A stretch of 64,000 nucleotides of DNA from the NCBI RefSeq assembly GCF_000025965.1, contig NC_006513.1, forward strand, positions 2,542,001-2,606,000, written 5' to 3'. Under the pieces are notes generated by a model, which worked only from the letters and a program-made list of their open reading frames with translations, was not told the origin of the DNA and did not search any database. The position numbers and the translations under genes were made by a program. Below, piece after piece: positions 57,163 to 64,000 of the stretch (position 1 is the stretch's first letter; every line of letters begins with the position of its first letter). Origin of the DNA: Aromatoleum aromaticum EbN1 (GTDB lineage: Bacteria; Pseudomonadota; Gammaproteobacteria; Burkholderiales; Rhodocyclaceae).

Positions 57163-57942
57163 TCAGACGCCGTATTTGCGCGCCAGCGAGTCGTGCAGCG
57201 CAACGTACTCCTGCGTGAGCTTGTGCTTCGCGTCGAGATGGATCATCGGCCGCGCCTGCTCGTGGGATTCCTTGATCTTCACGGACGCGGACAAATAGGG
57301 CGTCAGCACCGACAGGCCTTCGTCGATCAGTTCCTGGACGACTTTTTGCGGCAGTGCGGCACGGGCCTGGAACTGGTTGACGACGATTCCTTCGACCTGC
57401 AGGTCGCGATTGTGGTCGCTGCGGATTTCCTGCACGTTTTCCAACAGCGAGTACAGCGCGCGGCGGGAAAACTCGTCGCAGTCGAACGGAATCAGGCAGC
57501 CCTCCGCGGCGATCAGCGCGGAGCGGGTGTAGAAATTGAGCGCCGGCGGCGTGTCGATGTAGATGCAGTCGTAGCGGCCGGCCAACTCCTCGAGCGCATC
57601 GCGCAGCTTGTAGATCTTGTAGCGGGACTCGAGCTTGCCCTGCAGATCTTCGAGCCCAGGGTGCGAAGGCATCACGTCGAGCCCTTCGAAAGGACTCGGG
57701 ACGATGAACTCGCTCGTCTTTTTCGGGTTCAGCTTGAAGTTGAGCGTCTGGTCGAAGAAATCCGCCAGCGTCGTGTCGACCTCTCCGCTGGAGCGGCCGA
57801 GCAGATACTGGGTCGAGTTGCCTTGCGGGTCGAGGTCGACGACCAGCGTACGCCTGCCCTCGTGGGCGCTGATCGCCGCGAGGTTGCAGGTAATGGTCGA
57901 CTTGCCGACTCCGCCTTTCTGATTGAACACCACGCGTCGCAT
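57163..57942 (-). CDS. Orphan ParA/Soj-family ATPase
   Basis: A 259-residue P-loop ATPase. The deviant Walker A VVFNQKGGVGKSTITCNLAA starts at residue 4, followed by LVVDLDPQGNSTQY near 38 and YIDTPPALNFYTRSALIAAE near 120. No ParB gene or parS-like repeat is adjacent, so it may position something other than the chromosome. I start at MRRVVFNQKGG (57942), which is the family N-terminus; the frame is open to 58089 but low in similarity. It is convergent with uvrD. Confidence 0.88.
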   Translation of the reverse strand: MRRVVFNQKGGVGKSTITCNLAAISAHEGRRTLVVDLDPQGNSTQYLLGRSSGEVDTTLADFFDQTLNFKLNPKKTSEFIVPSPFEGLDVMPSHPGLEDLQGKLESRYKIYKLRDALEELAGRYDCIYIDTPPALNFYTRSALIAAEGCLIPFDCDEFSRRALYSLLENVQEIRSDHNRDLQVEGIVVNQFQARAALPQKVVQELIDEGLSVLTPYLSASVKIKESHEQARPMIHLDAKHKLTQEYVALHDSLARKYGV

Positions 57943-58336
57943 CTTGGTTTTCCTGGTTGGGCTGCCACGCGATTGTGCCAAAAAATGTCCACGGTTACGT
58001 GTCGATGTACGCCGACGCCGCGCCGGAACACCAAGCCAGAAGATGGCGCGCGCCGCCATGCCGGTTTGCCCTGACATCCCTCTGCCCAAGGCTGGGCGGC
58101 TGCGCTAAACTTTCGCCTCGTCAAAGGTGGCGTCAGCGGCTGTCGCATGAAGCCGCCGTCATGCGGGCGCCGAGCCCGATCCGCTGCGATGCCCGGTTCA
58201 ATGCCGGCCATTCGATCAGAACAAGCCACATCGTTGCGGACATTCCTCATTGATTGGCGAGGCGCCGGTGCGAGCGCAGAGCTTTTTCCGCACGTTCATA
58301 AACAAAGACAACCCAATTAGCACGAGAGGGAGCGCA
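57943..58336. other. 394-bp divergent intergenic region
   Basis: It lies between the ParA-like gene and maeB. It contains no convincing ORF, hairpin or repeat. AGAGGGAGC at 58325-58333 serves as the maeB ribosome-binding site. An AT-richer patch (58280-58320) may hold the maeB promoter. Confidence 0.5.
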
Positions 58337-60640
58337 ATGGATCAGGATTTCATCACCGCGGCACTGGATTATCATCGTTCGCCGACCCGCGGAAAAATTT
58401 CAGTTGTTCCCACCAAGAGCCTGACGAACCAGCGTGACCTCGCGCTCGCCTACTCGCCGGGCGTGGCCGCGGCGTGCGACGCGATCGTCGCGGACCCGGG
58501 ACAGGCGCGCGAACTGACGTCACGTGGCAATCTCGTCGCCGTCGTGACGAACGGCACCGCGGTGCTCGGCCTGGGCAACATCGGCCCGCTTGCGTCGAAG
58601 CCGGTCATGGAAGGCAAGGGCTGCCTGTTCAAGAAGTTCGCGAACGTCGATGTGTTCGACATCGAACTCGCCGAGCGGGACCCGGACAAGCTCATCGACA
58701 TCATCGCGTCGCTCGAGCCGACGCTCGGCGGCGTCAACCTCGAGGACATCAAGGCGCCCGAGTGCTTCTATATCGAGCAGAAGCTGCGCGAGCGGATGAA
58801 CATTCCGGTCTTCCATGACGATCAGCACGGCACCGCGATCATTTCGTCGGCAGGGCTGATCAACGGTCTCAAGATCGTCGGCAAGGACATCGGCGAAGTC
58901 AAGTTGGTGTGCTCCGGCGCAGGCGCGGCGGCGATCGCATGCCTCGACCTGATGGTCGGGCTCGGAGTGAAGCGCGAGAACGTGTTCGTCTGCGACTCCA
59001 AAGGCGTGATCCGCGTCGGCCGCGACGAGAACATGGAGCCGAACAAGGCCCGCTACGCGCAGTGCACCGATGCGACGACGCTCGGCGAAGTCATCGAGGG
59101 CGCCGACGTGTTCCTCGGCCTGTCGACCGCGGGGGTGCTGAAGCCCGAGATGGTCAAGCGGATGGCGAAAAAGCCGCTGATCTTCGCGCTCGCGAACCCG
59201 AACCCGGAAATCCTGCCCGAAGTGGCGAAGGAAGCGCGTCCGGACTGCATCATCGCGACCGGTCGGTCCGATTATCCGAACCAGGTCAATAACGTGCTGT
59301 GCTTTCCGTTCATCTTCCGCGGCGCGCTCGACGCCGGCGCGACGAAGATCACCGAGGAGATGAAGCTCGCGTGCGTGAAGGCGATCGCGGAACTCGCGCG
59401 CGCTGAGCAGAGCGACATCGTCGCTGCCGCCTACGGCAACGCCGACCTGCATTTCGGCCCGGACTACATCATTCCCAGCCCGTTCGACCCGCGCCTGATC
59501 GTCAAGATCGCGCCCGCGGTCGCAAAGGCGGCGATGGAGTCGGGTGTCGCGACCAGGCCGATCGAGGATTTTGCGGCGTACGCGGCGAGCCTGTCGGATT
59601 TTGTCTATCAGTCGGGCATTGTCATGAAGCCGGTGTTCTCCGCGGCGAAGCGGATTCCGGCCGAATTCAAGCGCGTGCTGTACGCCGAAGGCGAGGACGA
59701 ACGCGTGCTGCATGCTGCCCGCGTCGTCATCGACGAGGAACTCGCGCGGCCGATCCTGATCGGCAGGCCGAGCGTGATCGAGATGCGCATCCAGAAGATC
59801 GGCCTGAACCTCGTGCCCGGACGCGACTTCGACATCATCAATCCCGAGTCCGACCCGCGCTACCGCGAGCTGTGGCAGGAATACCACCGCATGATGTGCC
59901 GCGACGGCGTGACGCCCGAACTGGCGAAGGCGAAGATGCGTCGCGACACGACGCTGATCGGCTGCATGGTGCTGCGTCGCGGCGACGCCGACGCGCTGGT
60001 GTGCGGCACTTTCGGCTCCTACGATTACCACTTCAAGACCGTTGAGGACGTCATCGGGTTGAAGAAGGGCTCGAAGCTGTTCGCGGCGATGAGCCTGCTG
60101 CTGCTGCCCAAGCGCATGCTCGCGATCACCGATCCGTACGTGAACGAGAATCCGAGCGCCGAGGAAGTCGCTGAAATCGCCCGGATGGCCGCCGAAGAGC
60201 TGCGCCGTTTCGGCATCGAGCCGCGCGTCGCGCTGTTGTCGCACTCGAACTTCGGCAGCTCGCGTTCGACCTCCGCGCGCAAGATGCGCGAGGCGTCCGA
60301 GATCCTCCGCCGCATCGCTCCGGGTCTCGAATGCGATGGCGAGATGCACGGCGATTCGGCGCTGTCGCCGGATATCCGCAAGAAGTCGAACCCGGAGTCC
60401 ATGCTCGCCGGCGAAGCCAACCTCGTCGTGATGCCGAACCTCGACGCGGCGAACATCTCGTTCAACCTGATGAAGATCGCGAACGGCGACGGTGTGTCGG
60501 TCGGTCCGATGCTGCTTGGCGCGGCGCTGCCTGTGCATATCCTGACGCCGTCGGCGACCGTGCGCCGGCTCGTGAACATCACTGCCGTGTCGGTGGTTGA
60601 CGCCTTCGAGCAGCGGCAGTTTGCCGCTGCGCAGGAGTAA
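58337..60640 (+). CDS. maeB: NADP-dependent malic enzyme with C-terminal phosphotransacetylase-like domain
   Basis: A 767-residue MaeB-type enzyme converting malate to pyruvate and CO2 with NADPH. The malic domain occupies residues 1-430: [51 protein letters not shown] near 158 and the nucleotide fold [15 protein letters not shown] near 195. The rest (from about 440, [20 protein letters not shown]) is a phosphate acetyltransferase-like domain that is regulatory in homologues. I start at ATG 58337. Confidence 0.95.
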   Translation: MDQDFITAALDYHRSPTRGKISVVPTKSLTNQRDLALAYSPGVAAACDAIVADPGQARELTSRGNLVAVVTNGTAVLGLGNIGPLASKPVMEGKGCLFKKFANVDVFDIELAERDPDKLIDIIASLEPTLGGVNLEDIKAPECFYIEQKLRERMNIPVFHDDQHGTAIISSAGLINGLKIVGKDIGEVKLVCSGAGAAAIACLDLMVGLGVKRENVFVCDSKGVIRVGRDENMEPNKARYAQCTDATTLGEVIEGADVFLGLSTAGVLKPEMVKRMAKKPLIFALANPNPEILPEVAKEARPDCIIATGRSDYPNQVNNVLCFPFIFRGALDAGATKITEEMKLACVKAIAELARAEQSDIVAAAYGNADLHFGPDYIIPSPFDPRLIVKIAPAVAKAAMESGVATRPIEDFAAYAASLSDFVYQSGIVMKPVFSAAKRIPAEFKRVLYAEGEDERVLHAARVVIDEELARPILIGRPSVIEMRIQKIGLNLVPGRDFDIINPESDPRYRELWQEYHRMMCRDGVTPELAKAKMRRDTTLIGCMVLRRGDADALVCGTFGSYDYHFKTVEDVIGLKKGSKLFAAMSLLLLPKRMLAITDPYVNENPSAEEVAEIARMAAEELRRFGIEPRVALLSHSNFGSSRSTSARKMREASEILRRIAPGLECDGEMHGDSALSPDIRKKSNPESMLAGEANLVVMPNLDAANISFNLMKIANGDGVSVGPMLLGAALPVHILTPSATVRRLVNITAVSVVDAFEQRQFAAAQE

Positions 60641-60702
60641 GGTCCTGTCCGGGCGCCGGTTCCGTCGAGGAGCCGGCGCCCGCAACGAACGTCGTCCCGT
60701 TC

Positions 60703-60903
60703 ATGCAACGCCTGCTGATCGTCCTCGGCTTGATCCTGGTTGCCGCGGGCCTGTTTTGGCCGTGGCTCTCACGCCTGCCGTTCGGCCGGCTTCCCGGCGA
60801 CTTCCACATCGAGCGGGAAGGCTTCGGCTTCTATTTTCCGCTGACGACCGGGCTGATCGTCTCGATCGTGATCAGCCTTATCCTCTGGATCTTCCGCCGC
60901 TGA
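60703..60903 (+). CDS. DUF2905 small membrane protein
   Basis: A 66-residue protein with two hydrophobic segments (residues about 3-24 and 44-64) joined by RLPFGRLPGDFHIEREG, the conserved DUF2905 core. It is probably an inner-membrane protein of unknown function. It lies between maeB and the phospholipase gene in the same direction. Confidence 0.88.
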   Translation: MQRLLIVLGLILVAAGLFWPWLSRLPFGRLPGDFHIEREGFGFYFPLTTGLIVSIVISLILWIFRR

Positions 60904-60938
60904 AGGCCGGCGCCGGTCAGCCCTACAGGAGACCCCGG

Positions 60939-62075
60939 ATGCGAATTCCCGTGCTCGCGGTCGCGGCCGCGATGCTTCTTGGTGCGCCCGCAGCCCGGGC
61001 TGAATGGCTGCTGGCGGCTTTCGCCACGCGTGTGGTCGCCGGGCAACCGCTGAACATTTCGATCGTCCGTGACGCTTCCGACGAGTTGCCGCTGCCGGAT
61101 CGTCTCGAAGCCGTCATCGAAGTCGGTGAACAGCGGGTCGCCGTGGAACTGCTGGCCGCAGGGGCAAACGAGGGCGCCGCGTTCCGGCGCGATTACGTGC
61201 TGAACTGGCCAGAGCAGCTCACGGGAGCAGCAGTCGTGGAACTCGCCGATCGCGGTTCGTCGCGCCTGCTGCTGATCGCGCAGGAAGCTGCCGCGCCGCC
61301 CGGCGCCGACGTGGCCAAGGCTGCGCAGGAGCCAGTCCTGCCTGCGGCGACACTTCCGCCGGCCCCGGCGCTGTCGGTCAACGAGCCGATGTACTTCCTC
61401 GTCGGCGGCGGGGCCGGCCGCTCGGCGCGCCTCCAGCTCAGTTTCAAGTACCGCATCTTCGAGCCCGAAGGCCCCGTCGCCGAACTGCTGCCGCCGTTGC
61501 GCGGCCTGCATTTCGGTTACACGCAGACTTCGGTGTGGGACCTGCGTTCGGACTCGAAGCCGTTCCGCGACACGAGCTACCGGCCGTCGCTGTTCTACGA
61601 GTGGCGACTCGCGTCCGACCCCGACCGCCAGCACGGCATCACCGTACGCACGGGCTACGAGCACGAATCGAACGGGCGGGACCGGGAGAACTCGCGCAGC
61701 CTCGACACGCTGTTCGCGTCGCTGGACTGGCGTCATCGCGTTGGCGAGCGGCAATCCTATGTCGGCATTACCCCGAAGATATGGGGCTACCTCGATCGCG
61801 ACGAAAACCCGGACATCCACCGCTATCGCGGTTATGGCGAGCTCGGAGTGCGTTTCGGCCGGGACGACGGGTTTCTCGCTCAGTTGCGCCTGCGCCACTC
61901 GACGCACGGGGGCAGTTCGCAGCTCGATCTGTCATATCCGCTGTCGCGCGCAATCCTGTCGGACACCGCGTCCTACCTGCATTTCCAGGTGTTCAACGGT
62001 TATGGCGAAACGTTGCTCGATTACAATCGGTCACGCGGAACGCAGTTTAGAATCGGCTTCTCGATCCAGCGCTGA
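60939..62075 (+). CDS. pldA: Outer-membrane phospholipase A (OMPLA family)
   Basis: A 378-residue outer-membrane enzyme. A signal peptide (MRIPVLAVAAAMLLGAPAARA) is followed by about 110 residues of periplasmic N-terminal domain. The barrel starts near LQLSFKYRIFEP (residue 165). The catalytic His-x-Ser-Asn-Gly motif is YEHESNGRDREN near 244, and LHFGYTQTSVWDL and PSLFYEW are signatures. It hydrolyses phospholipids reaching the outer leaflet. The N-terminal domain is longer than in E. coli PldA. Ribosome-binding site ACAGGAGACC. Confidence 0.88.
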   Translation: MRIPVLAVAAAMLLGAPAARAEWLLAAFATRVVAGQPLNISIVRDASDELPLPDRLEAVIEVGEQRVAVELLAAGANEGAAFRRDYVLNWPEQLTGAAVVELADRGSSRLLLIAQEAAAPPGADVAKAAQEPVLPAATLPPAPALSVNEPMYFLVGGGAGRSARLQLSFKYRIFEPEGPVAELLPPLRGLHFGYTQTSVWDLRSDSKPFRDTSYRPSLFYEWRLASDPDRQHGITVRTGYEHESNGRDRENSRSLDTLFASLDWRHRVGERQSYVGITPKIWGYLDRDENPDIHRYRGYGELGVRFGRDDGFLAQLRLRHSTHGGSSQLDLSYPLSRAILSDTASYLHFQVFNGYGETLLDYNRSRGTQFRIGFSIQR

Positions 62076-62151
62076 ACCGCGGGCGACGGCGGTTGCCATC
62101 CTGCGCTTGCCTGCGCCGCGCGGGCTGCATCGAACCCACAAGGAGACCAGT

Positions 62152-63126
62152 ATGCCCCATGCGATTCGCTTCCATCGAACCGGCGGTCCCGAGGTCCTGC
62201 AATGGGAGGCTGTCGACGTTCCGCCCCCTGCACAAGGCGAGGCGCGCGTGCGGCAGCATGCCGTCGGGCTCAATTACATCGACACGTACCATCGCACCGG
62301 GCTGTATCCGGCGCCGTTGCCGTCCGGCATCGGTCTCGAGGCTGCCGGAGTCGTCGAGGCGGTCGGCGAGGGGGTGGACGATCTCGCGCCGGGCGATCGG
62401 GTCGCCTATGCCGGAGGCCCGCTCGGCGCCTATGCGGACCTGCGCAACATGCCGGCCGACCGGCTCGTGAAGCTTCCCGACCCGGTCTCGTTCGAGCAGG
62501 GCGCGGCGATGATGCTGCAGGGGCTGACTGCGCAGTATCTGCTGCGTCGCACTTATCGCGTGCAGCCGGGTGACACGATCCTCATCCACGCTGCCGCGGG
62601 CGGAGTCGGCCTGATCGTGTGCCAGTGGGCGAAGGCGCTCGGCGCAACCGTCATCGGCACTGTCGGTACGGACGAGAAAGCTGCACTCGCCCGCGCGCAC
62701 GGCTGCGACCATTCGATCGTCTACACGCGCGAGAACTTCGCCGAGCGGGTCAGGGAGATCACCGGCGGCGAAGGGTTGCCGGTGGTCTATGACTCGATCG
62801 GCAAGGATACTTTCATGGAGTCGCTGGGCTGCCTGCGCCCGCTCGGCATGATGGTGCTGTTCGGGGCCGCTTCGGGGCCGGTGCCGCCGTTCGATCTCGG
62901 CCTGCTCGCGAAGATGGGGTCGCTGTTCATCACGCGCCCGACTCTGTTTACCTATTCGGCCAAGCGGCCGGATCTGCTGGCGATGGCGGCCGATCTCTTC
63001 GAAGTCGTCGTCTCGGGCAAGGTGCGGATCGAGGTCAACCAGCGTTTTGCGCTGAAGGACGCCGCGCAGGCGCACCGTGAGCTCGAGGCCCGTCGCACCA
63101 CCGGTTCGTCGATCCTGCTGCCGTGA
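62152..63126 (+). CDS. qor: NADPH:quinone oxidoreductase (zeta-crystallin type)
   Basis: A 324-residue medium-chain reductase lacking zinc ligands. The substrate/cofactor motifs are GLNYIDTYHRTGLYP near residue 39, GIGLEAAGVVEAVGEGV near 60 and the NADPH fold ILIHAAAGGVGLIVCQWAKA near 144, followed by GTDEKAALARAHGCDH. The length and motifs match E. coli Qor. It starts at ATG 62152 with AAGGAGACC upstream. Confidence 0.93.
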   Translation: MPHAIRFHRTGGPEVLQWEAVDVPPPAQGEARVRQHAVGLNYIDTYHRTGLYPAPLPSGIGLEAAGVVEAVGEGVDDLAPGDRVAYAGGPLGAYADLRNMPADRLVKLPDPVSFEQGAAMMLQGLTAQYLLRRTYRVQPGDTILIHAAAGGVGLIVCQWAKALGATVIGTVGTDEKAALARAHGCDHSIVYTRENFAERVREITGGEGLPVVYDSIGKDTFMESLGCLRPLGMMVLFGAASGPVPPFDLGLLAKMGSLFITRPTLFTYSAKRPDLLAMAADLFEVVVSGKVRIEVNQRFALKDAAQAHRELEARRTTGSSILLP

Positions 63127-63524
63127 GTGCGCGCCGCGAAGGTGCATCGCCGGGAGGCCTGCTGGCGCTGTGCCTGATCCTGGTCTTTCCGGCCGCGCCG
63201 CTCGTGCCGCAGGCGCTGGCGCAACCGGCGGGCCAGAGCGCGATGAGCCCGGCCGCGACGGCGTTCCTCGCCGCGAGCAGCCGCCGGATCGAGGACCACT
63301 TCGTCAGCGAGGTCGTGCGCATCACCGGGGCCACCCCGGCACAGGTGCGTAGAGCAATGCCCGACGAACGCCGCATCACGTCGACGGCTTCGCGACTCAT
63401 CTCCGCGCTCGAAGCGGAACTCGGCGCGCCGTTGCCGCCTTCGCAGCTGCAGGCGATTCTCGAGGCCGACGACGCGCGCAAGCGGTCGCTGGCACAGGCT
63501 CGCGAAGCCGCGCGGCAGCATTGA
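63123..63524 (+). CDS. Secreted protein of unknown function
   Basis: A 133-residue protein starting at the GTG that overlaps the qor stop (GTGA). The signal-like segment is GGLLALCLILVFPAAPLVPQ (residues 11-30), with a likely cleavage after ALAQ. The mature part is helical and charged (RIEDHFVSEVVRITGATPAQ; LISALEAELGAPLPPSQLQA) with no motif I recognise. It is co-translated with qor. The similar charged helical end could be a small periplasmic adaptor. Confidence 0.7.
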   Translation: MSARREGASPGGLLALCLILVFPAAPLVPQALAQPAGQSAMSPAATAFLAASSRRIEDHFVSEVVRITGATPAQVRRAMPDERRITSTASRLISALEAELGAPLPPSQLQAILEADDARKRSLAQAREAARQH

Positions 63525-63566
63525 GCGATCACGTGAGGTGGCAGGGCATCGGGTAAAATTCAGCCC

Positions 63567-64000
63567 ATGACTGCCTCACACGAACCCTGTTTCATCCATC
63601 TGCGGCTGCACTCCGAATATTCGATCTCCGACGGCATCGTCCAGATCGACCAGGCAATCGCCCGCGCCGCCGCCGATGCCATGCCGGCCCTCGGCATTTC
63701 CGACCTGGCCAACCTCTTCGGCATGGTCAAGTTCTACAAAGGTGCCCGCGGCAAGGGCATGAAGCCGGTCGTCGGCGTCGACACCTGGATCACCAACGAC
63801 GCGGACCGCGACAAACCTTTCCGTGCCCTGCTGATCTGCAGGAACCGCAAGGGTTACGGGCAGTTGTGCGAATTGCTGACGCGCGCCTATCTCGACAACA
63901 AGTATCGCAGCCGAGCCGAGATGCACCGGCAGTGGTTCGCCGACGGCGCGGCATCGGATCTGCTCTGCCTGTCGGGCGCGATGGGCGGGGACATCGGCCA
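63567..64000 (+). CDS. dnaE: DNA polymerase III alpha subunit, N-terminal part (runs off the window)
   Basis: The first 144 residues of DnaE. The PHP domain shows FIHLRLHSEYSISDGIVQID and MPALGISDLANLFGMVKFYK, which are diagnostic, and GMKPVVGVDTWI follows. It has a short AT-rich stretch (GGGTAAAATTC) just upstream. The catalytic polymerase part lies beyond position 64000. Confidence 0.95.
   Translation, partial: MTASHEPCFIHLRLHSEYSISDGIVQIDQAIARAAADAMPALGISDLANLFGMVKFYKGARGKGMKPVVGVDTWITNDADRDKPFRALLICRNRKGYGQLCELLTRAYLDNKYRSRAEMHRQWFADGAASDLLCLSGAMGGDIG

Noticed and set aside
58520-60685. 721-residue open frame on the minus strand
   Set aside because: An antisense shadow of maeB; no recognisable domain.

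Overview
The window is high-GC chromosomal DNA from a betaproteobacterium, most likely of the Rhodocyclales (Azoarcus/Aromatoleum/Thauera type). This placement is an inference. It rests on the rpsU-yqeY-dnaG-rpoD block, the fmdB-DUF502-aspS order, the pilB-pilC-pilD cluster, exosortase-A-associated genes, an ArsS-type radical SAM protein and DUF2905. Roughly positions 1-22000 are an accessory exopolysaccharide/envelope-decoration region. The rest is ordinary housekeeping chromosome.

Region 1 (1-3385) is the end of an exosortase-A-type exopolysaccharide locus. It holds a divergent ATP-grasp-like fragment, then an acyl carrier protein, the two exosortase-A-associated alpha/beta hydrolases and a family-2 glycosyltransferase, packed as one operon. 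Region 2 (3390-6227) is a complete ISAs1-family insertion sequence with 29-bp inverted repeats and a perfect 10-bp target duplication. Its transposase gene is interrupted by a group II intron whose reverse transcriptase has lost the part that carries YADD. Region 3 (6271-14777) has a secreted protein of unknown function, a second glycosyltransferase and an asparagine-synthase-like protein. Facing these is a translationally coupled minus-strand trio: a CapK-type adenylate-forming enzyme, a polysaccharide deacetylase and an uncharacterised, possibly (alpha/alpha)6-type protein. A secreted TPR-like protein follows.

Region 4 (14981-20784) is the most interesting part. An MBOAT O-acyltransferase is fused to an SGNH/GDSL domain and is followed by a stand-alone carrier protein, an amino-acid-type adenylation enzyme and an acyl-CoA-dehydrogenase-family flavoenzyme. 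The flavoenzyme has its predicted base at the isovaleryl-CoA-dehydrogenase position. The last three match in type and order the prolyl-carrier-protein to pyrrolyl-2-carboxyl-carrier-protein pathway (PltF/PltL/PltE, RedM/RedO/RedW). The first resembles a DltB-DltD fusion. My inference is that a pyrrole-2-carboxyl or related aminoacyl-derived group is built on a carrier and moved across the membrane onto a glycan. A right-handed beta-helix protein closes the region.

Region 5 (22072-64000) is core: argB, a small heat-shock protein with a sigma-32-like promoter, nudB with a barnase/barstar pair, aspS, DUF502, fmdB, pilD/pilC/pilB, a CcsA/HemX-like protein, ffh, gloA, arsS, cfa, a CAU-decoding-type tRNA (Ile2), rpoD, dnaG, yqeY, rpsU, tsaD, plsY, folB, an H-NS-type protein, ybaK, ogt, proA, holA, lptE, leuS, uvrD, an orphan ParA, maeB, an outer-membrane phospholipase A, a quinone oxidoreductase and the start of dnaE. 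All family assignments come from reading motifs. No database search was run.
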